DNA from: Paenibacillus monticola
GTDB taxonomy: Bacteria; Bacillota; Bacilli; Paenibacillales; Paenibacillaceae
Reading direction: 5' to 3'
Assembly (NCBI RefSeq): GCF_009664975.1
Contig: NZ_WJXB01000019.1
Coordinates: 21,110 to 85,109, forward strand
Length of the DNA stretch: 64,000 nt
Part shown: one piece after another, positions 30,001 through 37,700 of the stretch
How positions within the stretch are numbered: position 1 is the stretch's first letter
Layout: every line of letters begins with the position of its first letter
Made by a program: the position numbers and the translations under genes
Notes under the pieces: generated by a model
The model's database searches: none
The model's input: only the letters and a program-made list of their open reading frames with translations
Told to the model about the DNA's origin: nothing

Positions 30001-30219
30001 AACGGCAAGTTACAAGAAGAATTTGGGCTGGATATTCCAGTTGTTAAGATGTTCCAGTATCCGACGATCCAAGCTTTAGCAGCATTTCTGATCGAGCAGA
30101 TGGATGGAAGCCCTCAAGTTGCTGCTGCACAAGTAGAGATAGAACGCACGGAGACGATGGATAAAGGTAAAAAGACCATGAAACAAACCCTGCAAAAGCT
30201 CAACAGGAGGTCCAAATGA
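18052..30219 (+). CDS. Giant NRPS: C-A(Ser)-T / C-A-T / C-MaoC-hotdog-SDR-FkbH-VOC-T
   Basis: A 4055-aa synthetase. Module 1: C (HHILYDG, ~139), A (YTSGSTG ~605, NLYGPTEA; ten-residue code read as DVWHYSLIDK, serine), T (Ser1005). Module 2: C (HHALLDG, 1216), A (FTSGSTG ~1690; code read as DLYDFSLVWK, nearest to Cys-type codes but uncertain), T (Ser2081). Module 3 has C (HHIISDG, 2273) but no A domain. It continues with a MaoC-type hot-dog (NPLHVD ~2597, GSLVHG), a second hot-dog half (PGRQALFTG ~2757), an SDR reductase (TGASRGLG ~2855; Tyr2997-x3-Lys3001), a complete FkbH domain (DCDNTLWRG, Asp3291/Asp3293, ~3100–3640), two VOC/glyoxalase repeats (~3650–3920), and T (GGSSL, Ser3977). ATG 18052 has GGGAGG upstream; the end overlaps the next PKS by 4 bases. 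No epimerase or thioesterase domain. Substrate codes come from hand alignment to GrsA. Confidence 0.93.
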   Translation: MSMSRKLDRKNVQDIIALTPLQEGMLFHYLEDPQSDSYFEQLCLHLAGGVNEEWVNSAWNEVVRANEMLRTTFRWDKVGQPLQIILNDRKFEMAIVETEELEAVKRLDRECKFDLSEIPFRVTLVKLPDEKYALLISNHHILYDGWSTGILLREFLGAYHRLSNGVTLQLPQKMSFKSFIQYLQSQNKEQEKAFWTHYLEEFHSPSILKVTNGTTADADIKTVELSMSAEQFAQMEAFCFTQNITLASLLYTAWGLMLQRYTNSQDVVFGTTVSGREAQVDGIEEMVGLFINTLPLRLKSTGDTSVRTLLGQVAHDLQERGEFMSSSLTEIKSYSGAKIHESLFNSIVVLENYPLDKLLIEGQEGLHVESYSIFEQTNFALTLNLVADECLHAVLSYASELYTEEFASTMLQHFAELLTQIIDSAGQVNIKELVLVRDEELQRLASFNDTNAPYDVEKTLPQVFEETVARYGDLEAVVSEIGHLTFTKLNEKANQLARVLRAKGVTNDSIVGLMVERSLEMIVGIWAIVKAGGAYLPLDHKFPDDRLHHMLEDSQCSLLLTQEHLLERLAFEGEILNLEQDELYTGDNSNLEVISKPHDLAYVIYTSGSTGLPKGTLIEQHSLINRLQWMQSHTAIGTGDTLLQKTAYTFDVSVWELFWWAFQGARVAMLAPGAEKDPAVLLQAIENYGVTTIHFVPSMLQGFLDYISSTHQGSKLSQLCQVYTSGEALGVHQVKRWYELVPKHAQGTATRLINLYGPTEATIDVSYFECTPDLDADRTPIGKPVHNTQLLVLSDDGQVQPIGVPGELYIAGVQLARGYLNRPELTAERFVAHPFVKGEHAYRTGDMARWLPEGNLDFLGRIDHQVKVRGYRIELGEIEAALFAKSEIREAVALTKLEDDGSNRINIYYVADRELTNAELREYLSLRLPDYMLPSTFTRIDSIPLTASGKTDRKALLMLETFLEETFYVEPRTELEMNIAAQFARILGVAQIGIHANFFNSGGDSLRAIRLVSALNGKMGASLSLSDLYEHDTVEKMAAKLMATVAGEGSTVRTQVVEELDSLKGKLLKNLRLQGEVEDMYPLSAIENGMVFYYLKDTEKLVYYEQFVFRICYQSFDRDRLNHAWALLVNKHDILRTVFHMEDFERPMAVVYRELENDLKHFDLSNLYFEQQSAHVREYIAEDRRHSFDLLEHRPLWKLRTFLLDEGNVTFLFICHHALLDGWSINQLFIEMHEIYKALENNESFVPKKLGITYKDSVIDELVETRNEENIRYWQEELAGYQRLDFSVKTGPNKPDQVERVTKVYHLESNLLVQLNKVAKTYDTSVKNICFAGYLYVLNLISYEKELVVGYLTNNRPVHEDGDRLLGCFLNTVPVRMEVPRGRRWSEFLKQVDTKLLQVKRYERMPLFEVANVIGEKSGNKNPFFDTLFNFMDFHILNDFSQEIVNESLEVEGHQDTNTLFDFMLDTTMGQMKLTLRYTSTVFGEGVDDKLCAYFVRFLQCMIENPESKMDRDFILLPEEREQVLFGFNDTQVTYASETLIHQLFEQRVIETPDVLAVDDGRIKLTYGELNARANQMAYVLRQQGIEPNQFVGIYLTRSVEMIVSVLAVLKAGGAYIPLQLTLPDARLLHILRVLQVKSLITDQSVERLQAQLSDLKHLLVPQEMDHTIPSDNLTLVNNSDDIAYTIFTSGSTGQPKGVIVKHQPVINLIEWVNGKFQVGQGDKLLFVTSLSFDLSVYDIFGILAAGATVRLSAEEEIGEPERLLNIIRKEGITFWDSAPQALMQLVPFFEGVAVDSKLRLVFLSGDWIPVKLPSQLQAHFPGLQVVGLGGATEATVWSNYFPVEQVGPSWNSIPYGKPIQNAKYYVLDADLKLCPVGVPGELYIGGEVLAARYTDPELTAQKFLPSPFTIGEFIYKTGDSARWFVDGNLEFLGRHDDQVKIRGFRIEIGEIESHLVKHHLITEAVVTAHGDERGDKYLVGYLVADEQLDMQEVRVFLAQALPSYMIPASLVQLERIPVSANGKVDKKAFPEVNDFLLGAQEVMAPCNEMEEKLVAIWQDVLATHEPFGVHTNYFEVGGNSLNAATLVSKIRKEFQTELLLQEFFRSPTISELVQLLMEKVPETTTDDASVLPLVPVAESNYYPLSSAQTRVYILNQFDPESTYYNATIVMKIDGGPVDLMRCESVFRQLVERHESLRTLFLFVNGQPVQQVVCASEVPVQMEVIEALGADDFNLNAKIEWFVRPFDLTRAPLFRVGLIRRATDSYLFVIDMHHIISDGTSMAVLVREFVSLYEGLTLPDLRVQYKDYADWQNKLLETDELKRQEQYWLQKFKMGVPVLNLPTDEPRPEMKTVEGRRLTFKADEVLTAKLQGLAKQTNASLFMVLLAAYNVFLHKLTGQEEIVVGTAVANRKHEDLNDQMGVFINTLALYNRPLREMSFLDFLAKTSKHVFEAFENQDYPFDLLVERLGLERDPSRSPLFDTLFILQNAYNTDVKSSSFTFAPYEYQTMTAKFDLFLEAWERNGDIEFNLEYATRLFRSETVEKMSKQFLYLLEEISRAPEQKLLELSLEIKHSRQIVSFTEQDILAFAKLSHDINPLHVDAEYARKTPYGGSLVHGVLGTLTVLQQHLNPGMQESLYLHSLKVRFSGPLKVGNVYESELCSTDGSHAKLAIYEHDETLFEIDVSYKRVPRQRYSLNYTAASVSSNVSDLEKDGLATFSNAGQYSLNASTLAETFLLQPQLTSIIWTSYCVGMLAPGRQALFTGLELDFLPNVPEKAQQATVISYIVNTDQFDAQLGSLSVIGTIFASGTMLGNVRLESFVRPRPRQYRLEEFASHGRIPSGRDFDGQVVVVTGASRGLGANLAKLFATQGAKVVINYRSSLFEAQTIQDELVAAGAEVMIVQGDITRQEDCGHLLTETLKRFGRVDLVVNNAFDFIVKRGWNTILFDEFQVSVSNALRMVFQMAKAFLSELERTAGMMLTISSNYVDMPEEGFVEYVTAKSAIEGLMKSLSREFRHVKQAVIRPQKFLSDQTITNVSEQYLPSPLDVIADVYDFVIAIREAQGSYFLYERGQQSSEQVETTEEAGTSGSASTIFAVASTFTADTLRPHMAWWGTQFGFELDVQFAPYNQVFQELLDDKSLLSTNKGVNALLVRFEDWIRDDTSSDDARCRSLEANYEQLTVILKQKTFQAPLLVALFPVSRHLGLSTEILVKFNQLNERWKAFIQELEYATLIDCTTLADEYQIQEMFDAKTDREGHVPFTNDFSATVATAIVRKIIALKQPIFKVIALDCDNTLWRGVCGEEGALGVQVEAPYHYLQRFLVEKYNEGMILTLVSKNNEADVMEVFEKNPQMILKKEHIAAWRINWQAKSENVRELAHELNVGVDSFVLLDDNTVETHEMMQNLPEVLALQLPENADNIPAFLRHVWAFDRAKVTEEDRKRSAMYVTERKRKELQADVLSLDHYLESLQLKVSFQPIEANHIPRASQLTFRTNQFNLSTIRRTEEELTEWLQAPNANGWIVEVADRFGDYGLVGVILTKEVNETLEIDTFLLSCRVLGRKVEQAILGVLRRFCLEKGLQSLKADFYPTAKNRPFLEFLQKAPWKESHRSEVCRTYLTLVSDVSEMLPAIEILDRKLLPSEEEQQEKHQIVLAFDHIGVAVTDMDEAITRYQALGYQCGPIFEEETQLSKLVMCTKADSDNIELVAPMDETSPTLGILVKNGDNSPYHLCYRVQDTKTFLTFLSSWQVEYQVVSDLQPVKIFGEKLVMFVYVKDVGLIELLEDAEFTKAPAVSEVAMIKTVTRMAVTDLYSTQAFFKALGYSQANDLQAVDHRVRLSRPGSGVLELFVSTIPAEREHFGVNGPHLYEVLLGELKSIREPVTQGSPEWRVTLLNEDRLMHRSYWLPLQYATGQKLTSLPVYLTATPENTEKPITVSYESPKNEMEKHLLKLWENTLHLSQKGINVGTKDNFFKVGGSSLALIQVNGKLQEEFGLDIPVVKMFQYPTIQALAAFLIEQMDGSPQVAAAQVEIERTETMDKGKKTMKQTLQKLNRRSK

Positions 30220-33200
30220 CGGACACGTTAAACCACGCTGAGAATGAATCGGATCGCACCGGATTGGAGATCGCGGTTATTGGAATGGCATCGCGCTTCC
30301 CTGGAGCAGACAACGTTAAGATTTACTGGGAGAATCTGAAAAACGGTGTGGAGAGCATTACACACTTCACCAACGAGGAACTGGAACAGGCCGGGGTAGA
30401 CCCCGACCTGATCCGCTCCCCGCGGTATGTCAAAACCAAAGGATTCTTGGAAAAAACTGAATGGTTTGACGCTTCGTTTTTCGGTTACATGCCACGCGAG
30501 GCTGAATTGATGGAGCCGCAGATTCGCCTCTATCATGAGGTCGCATATGAGGCTTTGGAAAACGCAGGCTATGCGAGTGAATCGTACAACGGTTTGATTG
30601 GGAACTACGCAGGTGCTGCTGTGAACTATTTTTGGCACCGACTGCCTGTGCTCTCCGATGACGCTCAAGCCAATCACATGGCTTGGCTCTTGAACGACAA
30701 AAACTTTCTGGCTACACGTGTCTCATTCAATCTGAATTTGACGGGACCGAGTTATACCATCGACACGGCTTGCTCCACATCGCTCGTGTTGATCGATCTT
30801 GCCTGCAAAGGCTTGCTGACAGGCGGCTGTGATATCGCGCTCGCTGGCGGTATATCGCTTTCTCTGCCACATAAAAAAGGGTATCTCTACACAGAAGGCA
30901 TGATCAACTCTCCAGATGGTCATTGCCGCCCGTTTGATGCCGACGCACAAGGGACGTTGGAAGGGGATGGCGTTGGGATCGTCGTATTAAAGCGTCTCGA
31001 AGACGCCATTGCCGATGGTGACACAATTCATGCTGTGATCAAGGGATCGGCTACTAACAACGACGGTGCGCGCAAAGTGGATTACACAGCTCCGTCAGTG
31101 GAAGGACAAGCTGAAGTGATCAAGGCCGCCCATTATATGGCGGAAGTGGAACCAGAAAGCATCGGCTACATTGAAGCGCATGGCACAGGTACAGCGATTG
31201 GTGACCCGATCGAAATTGAAGGGTTGAAAGTTGCGTTCGACACGAAGCAGACAGGATTTTGTCGCATTGGTTCGGTCAAATCGAACCTGGGGCATTTGAA
31301 CACAGCCGCTGGTGTTGCTAGCTTCATCAAGGCGGTGCTGACCGTCCGTGATGGTCTGATTCCGCCAACGCTGCACTATAAAGCGCCAAATCCGAAGATC
31401 GATTTCGCCAACTCGCCATTCGTGGTAAACACCGCACTCACTTCGTGGACAGGGGCGACACCGCGTCGGGCGGGGGTCAGTTCCTTTGGCATCGGAGGTA
31501 CAAATGCTCATGTGGTTCTAGAAGAAGCTCCACGAGACAGTTCTTCCTCGTCAACGGGAGCGGCCCAACTGTTCCTGCTCAGTGCGAAGACCGCGACTGC
31601 ACTCGAAACAATGAGCGCTGATCTCGCCGCGTATCTCCTCGAGAATCCGACACTGAACCTGGCCGATGCTGCCTATACGTTGCAAGTGGGTCGCCGTACG
31701 TTCGTACACAAGCGAGCAGTGGTCGCTTCAAACTTTTTGGAGATGGCGGCGGCGTTGACAGACCCATCCAAATCGCAAACGTTCCACACCAAGGAATCGG
31801 TTGAATCGCCAGTGGTGTTCCTGTTCTCTGGACAGGGGTCGCAGTATGTAAACATGGCACGTGGGCTCTACGAGCAAGAACCTGTATTCTGTGACGCGCT
31901 GGACTCTTGTTTCAAACTCGTACGTCCCTATGTGGACTTTGATTTAAAAGAACGTTTCTATCCGTCAGTCCCTTCTGAGCAAGATGCTATGCGCTTCAAC
32001 CAAACGGAAGTAGCACAAGTTGCTATTTTCGCAGTGGAATACGCGCTTGCTCAATATCTGCTGAGCTTAGGAATCCGCCCGCAAGTAATGATTGGTCACA
32101 GCATCGGCGAGTTCACAGCGGCCTGCCTCTCGGGGGTCATGTCGCTTGAAGATACGTTGAAACTGGTGGCATGGCGTGGCAAATTGATGCAACGTATGGC
32201 ACCGGGTGCGATGACAGCTGTTCAGCTTTCGGAAGAGGATATTCGTCCGCTGCTTAGCGATAACCTCGCATTGGCAGCCGTGAACGGTCCGGGCATGTGC
32301 GTGGTATCTGGCTCCTTCGACGCGGTGGATGCGTTCGAGCGTACTTTGCAAGCGGCAGGACATTCCTTCGCACGATTGCATACGTCGCACGCATTCCATT
32401 CTTCGATGATGGAACCAATGTTGGCGCAGTTTGAGCAAAAAGTTCGGGAAATCACCTTCCATGCGCCACAAATTCCATATCTCTCGAACGTGACTGGAGA
32501 GGAGATTACGGAAGCGGACGTGAAGGATAGCCGCTACTGGGTAGGCCATCTGCGCAATACTGTGCGTTTTAGTGATGGGATCGGCCGTTTACTGACGATG
32601 GAGAAAGCGGTGTTTATCGAAATCGGTGCGGGCCACACCCTTGTAACTCTGTTGCGCAAACATCCAGCCAAACGTTTCGAACACACGATCTTGAATATGA
32701 TCCGTCATCCACAGGATGTCACATCCGACCGCGAACATTTACTCTCGAATATTGGAGCTCTGTATGCTGCGGGCCTGCGTCTGGAGTGGTCGCACCTTTA
32801 CGGAGAACAAAACCGCCGTCGTATCCCGCTCCCAACGTATCCGTTCGAGCGCCAATATTTCTGGAAACACGCGCAAGAACTGTTAGATATGCAGAAAAAC
32901 GGTCAAGAAATTCCGCATCATGGCAATGCGTCGAAGCGTAAAAAGCTGGAGGATTGGTTCTATCTCCCAGCATGGATACAGAATCCGTTAGTAGAGGAGA
33001 CATCGGAAGAACCAGAAACGTGGTTGCTTCTTCTCGACCGCGGTGGATTGGCAACAAGACTGGAAATTGAGTTGAAGTTGAGAGGGCACGAGGTATTCAC
33101 CGCGGTTTCTCACGATGAACTCACCACTCATTTACAAACTGTAAAGCCAAAAAAAATCGTTCATGCGTGGACAATTGATTCGTTGCCAAACGTACAAGAG

Positions 33201-34703
33201 GCGCAAGAGCGTGGCTTCTATAGTCTCTTGCACCTCGTGAAAGTGCTAAACTCCTCTCCGCTCGACATCTATGTGCTTTCTTCTGGATTGCACGATGTAG
33301 CGGGTGAAACGGCAGTGGAAGCAGGGAAAGCTACGTTGCTTGGCTTGCTCAAAGTTATTGGACAGGAGTATCCATTCCTGAAAGTCCGTTCTGTCGACAT
33401 AACGGTGCCAATAGCAGGTGGATGGCAAGAACATCAATTGCTCGACCAGTTGATCACGGAGTTCACAACTAAAGCCTTCGATCCAGTCGTTGCGTATCGT
33501 GGCGGACAACGACTCTTGCAGTCGTTCTCCCCACGGAGATTGGACAATCAGCAGAACCTGCCTCTGCGTGCAAATGGTGTCTACCTTTTGACGGGTGGTC
33601 TCGGCGGAGTAGGTCTGACTCTCACTGAATACATCGCGAAAAGTGTAGGTAAAGGCGTGAAGTTCGCCTTACTCGGTCGATCAGCACCAAGTGACGAACA
33701 ACTAGAGCGTGCCAAACAGTTGCAAGGACACGGAGTCAAGATCTTGTTTCTGCAAGCGGATGTTACGAACGAAGCAGAGCTCGCTGCTGCAATCAATCAA
33801 ACGGAGGGGCACTTCGGGGCATTGCACGGCGTGATTCACGCTGCAGGTATCACCAAGGGCACTTCGATTACCGCCATCGAATCCATCACCGAAACAGATG
33901 TGGAAACCCAATTTGCACCGAAAGTCTACGGCACGCTCGCGTTGGAACAGGCGCTCCGTGGTCGTGAATTGGATTTTGTTGTACTGACATCGTCCTTATC
34001 ATCGATCCTTGGCGGTCTCGGGTACGCGGGATATGCTGCTGCCAATGCATTCCTCGATGCGTTTGCCAAGCAACAGTCGCAACTCACACAGACCCGTTGG
34101 ATCAGTGTGGCATGGGATGGCTGGCGAATCGCAAACAAACCGCAACGCGAAGTGTTCGCGATTGATGATCAGATGATGATCGCTCCAGACGAGGGCGGTG
34201 ACGCGCTGGGACGCATCTTGGTTCAACAGGGACTGACACAGGTGCTGGTTTCCACCGTAGAGTTGCAACCGCGCCTCAACAGTTGGGTTAAGTTCAGCGA
34301 TAAGGAAAAGAAGCAAGAAGCGGGCATCGTGTTTGCCCGTCCAGAATTGACCACGTCTTATCTTGCACCAGCCAATCAAATGGAGCTGCAACTTTGCGAG
34401 ATATGGAAGGAATTCCTTGGTTTGGAGCAAGTGGGTGTGCATGACAACTTTTTTGAACTCGGGGTGTCCTCGATCGACATGGTGCAGATTACAAAGGAAC
34501 TGTCAGCTGTCTTAGGGCTTGAAGTCCCAGTGCTGACATTGTTCACGTATCCTACGATCCGTGCGCTGGTCGATCATCTGGTCACACCAAATGGAATAGA
34601 GACCGTATCCAAGGAAGAGAACGATTGGCTCGATGAGCAAAAGAAAGATCGCGAAAATCGAAAACGAAGAAGACAGGCACGCGAGGTGGAATTCAGTGAG
34701 TGA
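30216..34703 (+). CDS. Type I PKS module KS-AT(malonyl)-KR-ACP
   Basis: A cis-AT polyketide synthase of 1495 aa. KS has the Cys186/His/His triad (DTACSTS, EAHGTGT, KSNLGHLN). AT has GHSIGEF (Ser629) and the specificity tetrad HAFH near residue 725, typical of malonyl-CoA. KR has the NADPH fingerprint TGGLGGVG near 1125, Ser in LTSSLSS and Tyr1273 (GYAAANAF). The ACP serine is Ser1419 (LGVSSIDM, with Val-Ser replacing the common Gly-Asp). There is no DH or ER, so one malonyl unit is added and reduced to a beta-hydroxyl. The C-terminal 40 residues are highly charged (KKDRENRKRRRQ) and probably dock onto the next protein. The ATG overlaps the stop of the NRPS (ATGA). Confidence 0.95.
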   Translation: MTDTLNHAENESDRTGLEIAVIGMASRFPGADNVKIYWENLKNGVESITHFTNEELEQAGVDPDLIRSPRYVKTKGFLEKTEWFDASFFGYMPREAELMEPQIRLYHEVAYEALENAGYASESYNGLIGNYAGAAVNYFWHRLPVLSDDAQANHMAWLLNDKNFLATRVSFNLNLTGPSYTIDTACSTSLVLIDLACKGLLTGGCDIALAGGISLSLPHKKGYLYTEGMINSPDGHCRPFDADAQGTLEGDGVGIVVLKRLEDAIADGDTIHAVIKGSATNNDGARKVDYTAPSVEGQAEVIKAAHYMAEVEPESIGYIEAHGTGTAIGDPIEIEGLKVAFDTKQTGFCRIGSVKSNLGHLNTAAGVASFIKAVLTVRDGLIPPTLHYKAPNPKIDFANSPFVVNTALTSWTGATPRRAGVSSFGIGGTNAHVVLEEAPRDSSSSSTGAAQLFLLSAKTATALETMSADLAAYLLENPTLNLADAAYTLQVGRRTFVHKRAVVASNFLEMAAALTDPSKSQTFHTKESVESPVVFLFSGQGSQYVNMARGLYEQEPVFCDALDSCFKLVRPYVDFDLKERFYPSVPSEQDAMRFNQTEVAQVAIFAVEYALAQYLLSLGIRPQVMIGHSIGEFTAACLSGVMSLEDTLKLVAWRGKLMQRMAPGAMTAVQLSEEDIRPLLSDNLALAAVNGPGMCVVSGSFDAVDAFERTLQAAGHSFARLHTSHAFHSSMMEPMLAQFEQKVREITFHAPQIPYLSNVTGEEITEADVKDSRYWVGHLRNTVRFSDGIGRLLTMEKAVFIEIGAGHTLVTLLRKHPAKRFEHTILNMIRHPQDVTSDREHLLSNIGALYAAGLRLEWSHLYGEQNRRRIPLPTYPFERQYFWKHAQELLDMQKNGQEIPHHGNASKRKKLEDWFYLPAWIQNPLVEETSEEPETWLLLLDRGGLATRLEIELKLRGHEVFTAVSHDELTTHLQTVKPKKIVHAWTIDSLPNVQEAQERGFYSLLHLVKVLNSSPLDIYVLSSGLHDVAGETAVEAGKATLLGLLKVIGQEYPFLKVRSVDITVPIAGGWQEHQLLDQLITEFTTKAFDPVVAYRGGQRLLQSFSPRRLDNQQNLPLRANGVYLLTGGLGGVGLTLTEYIAKSVGKGVKFALLGRSAPSDEQLERAKQLQGHGVKILFLQADVTNEAELAAAINQTEGHFGALHGVIHAAGITKGTSITAIESITETDVETQFAPKVYGTLALEQALRGRELDFVVLTSSLSSILGGLGYAGYAAANAFLDAFAKQQSQLTQTRWISVAWDGWRIANKPQREVFAIDDQMMIAPDEGGDALGRILVQQGLTQVLVSTVELQPRLNSWVKFSDKEKKQEAGIVFARPELTTSYLAPANQMELQLCEIWKEFLGLEQVGVHDNFFELGVSSIDMVQITKELSAVLGLEVPVLTLFTYPTIRALVDHLVTPNGIETVSKEENDWLDEQKKDRENRKRRRQAREVEFSE

Positions 34704-37700
34704 TGAGAGAACCGGCTTAGAAATTGCCGTTATTGGTATGTCTGGACGTTTTCCTAAAGCGAAGAACATTCAGGAGTTTTGGGAAAATCTGCGGGGGGGC
34801 GTGGACGCGCTCTCTACGTTTACCGATGAGGAGTTGCTAGAGTTTGGGGTCGATCCCGAACTCCTTAGCCATCCGGACTACGTGAAAAAAAAGGGTAGCC
34901 TCGACGCTATCGAAGACTTTGACGCTTCCTTTTTTGGCTACACCCCAAAGGAAGCGAGTTACATGGACCCGCAGCTCAGACTCTTCCATGAGATTTGCTA
35001 CCAAGCGCTGGAAGACGCAGGCTATGCCAACGAGACATATAAAGGCAGAATCGGTCTCTACGCCGGGAATACCCAGAATCTCTTCTGGATGGGGCACCTG
35101 CTCCCTCATATGCAATCTCCGAACGATCAATTTGAGATCGTCAGCCTCAACGACAGCAACACATTCAGTACACGTGTGGCGTACAAATTGAACTTGAGAG
35201 GGCCAGCATTGACCGTGCAGACCGCTTGTTCGACCTCGCTGGTGGCGATCCACCTGGCCAGCCAATCGCTGATCGCAGGCGAGTGCAACATGGCACTCGC
35301 AGGTGGCGCTTCTGTCGTGGTTCCACGCAAAAATGGCTACCTGTACGCAGAGGGAATGCTGTTGTCAAAGAGTGGGGCTTGCCGCGCATTTGATGAAGAG
35401 GCAGACGGACTTGTGTTTGGTGACGGGGCTGGATGTGTCGTGTTAAAAATGCTAGACGACGCGATTCAAGACGGCGACCACATCTATGCGGTGGTTAAAG
35501 GGACTGCGGTTAACAATGACGGAAATCTCAAGGCCGGCTACACCGCACCATCGTCGAAAGGTCAGATGATTGCCATTCGTTCCGCCCATCATGTTGCCGA
35601 AGTTGATCCTGAAACGATCACCTACGTCGAGACACACGGAGCGGGTTCGACGCTCGGTGACCCGATTGAGTTTGAAGGCCTGAAACTCGCTTTCAACTCC
35701 GATAAAAAGGGGTTTTGCGCTTTGGGATCAGCTAAGACCAACACGGGGCACCTCAACCAAGCTGCAGGCGTCACCGGCTTCATCAAAACGGTGCTCTCTT
35801 TGTATAACAAAGAACTGGTACCGGCTCTACATTTTAAAAAGGCGAATCCAAAAATCGATTTCGAGAACAGCCCGTTTTACGTGAACACCGAACTCAAACA
35901 GTGGGAAAGAACGTGGAACACTCCACTACGCGCGGGTGTGAGTGCGTTTGGGATCGGAGGAACGAATGCGCATGTCGTGCTTGAAGAAGCACCGCCACGT
36001 CAGCCATCGGGACAAGGTCGAGAAGCCCATCTCCTCACGTTATCTGCTCAATCGGACGCGTCGCTTAAGAACATGACATCCGAGTTGGCCGATTTCTTGG
36101 AATTGAAAGCGGACGTGAATCTAGAGGACGTTGCGTATACGCTTCAAACGGGACGCAACTTGTTCAGCCATCGTCGTCATCTGGTGGTCACGAACGTGCA
36201 GGAAGCGGTAGAGGCCCTGCGTTCAGAGACTTTGGACACGCGTAAGGTACACACCCATTTTTCTCGCGAGAAAAATCGTCCAGTCGTCTTCCTCTTCCCT
36301 GGTCAAGGATCGCAGTATGTCAACATGGGACGGGACTTGTATGAGCAAGAGGCGGTATTCCGTAGTGAACTCGACCGCTGTTTCGCGATTCTCAATCATT
36401 TGGGATACTCACATCTGCGAAATGTGTTGTATCCAACTGGAGATGTAGCGGTCGCAGAGGAAGAGATGCGTAAGACGCAGAATGCTCAACCGCTGATTTT
36501 TGCATTCGAATACGCACTAGCCAAACTGTTGCTGAATATGGGTATTCAACCTCACGCGATGATCGGGTACAGCTTCGGTGAGTACGTAGCAGCCTGCTTC
36601 GCAGACGTATTCACATTGGAAGATGCGCTGAAATTGATCGTCGCTCGTGGTAACTTGATGCAACATGTTCCAGAGGGAGCGATGCTTTCGATCCCTCTGT
36701 CCGAATCGAAAGTATTGCCTTATCTGACCGCTGATGTATCGCTTGCAGTCGACAACGGAATGTCCTGCATTGTAGCAGGAACAGTCGATGCGATTGACGT
36801 ATTGGAACGTCGTATGAAGGAATCGCGCGTGCTCTGCATGCGTGTGAAAACGGTACTCGCAGGGCACTCCCTTTTGATGGATGAAATCTTGGAACCTTTT
36901 GAACAGTTGGTGCGAAGTGTTGGGCTCTGCAAGCCACAACGCCTGTATATCTCCGACATCACCGGACGCTGGATCACCGATCAGGAAGCGACGGATCCGA
37001 TGTACTGGGTTCGCCATTTGCGCGAGACGGTGCGCTTCGCAGCGGGGGTAGAAGAGCTGGTGAAGACCCCGAATCTCGTCTTCCTGGAAGTCGGGCCTGG
37101 CCGTGACTTGTCCAGTTTGATCGGGCGTTTCGTGGATGAAAAGAAAGGTCAAAACATCGTCGATCTCATCCGTAATGCACAACGTCAAGTATCGGACAGC
37201 GAACATCTGCTGGCGAAACTCGCTTGGCTGTGGGCATTTGGGGTGGCGATGGATTGGAACGCCTTTTACAAAGGTGCTGTCCGACATCGACTCAAACTGC
37301 CAACGTATGTGTTTGACCGCAAACGGTACTGGATCGACGGCTCTGCTGCTGAATCGTCAAAGGCATTGCGATCCCAAACCGTCACAAGCATTGGTAAAAG
37401 CAAAGACACGAAGAACTGGGGTTATATCCCGACGTGGAGGCGCACGGCTGACCCACAAGAGGTAGCGAATCATGATGGAGGGTGCTGGCTGTTTCTCACG
37501 AGCCAGGCAAGCATAGGTCAAGCCCTTGTCGAGCGTTTCGCTAAGCGGGGGGAATCGGTCGTGACGGTTGAACCTGGGACGCAGTTTGCTGTGCACAACG
37601 ATCAGAGAATCGTGTTGAACCCGGCGAATACGCAAGACTACGACGCATTATTGAAGCATCTGAACAATTCTAAAAAGCGAATATATAGAATTGTCCATGC

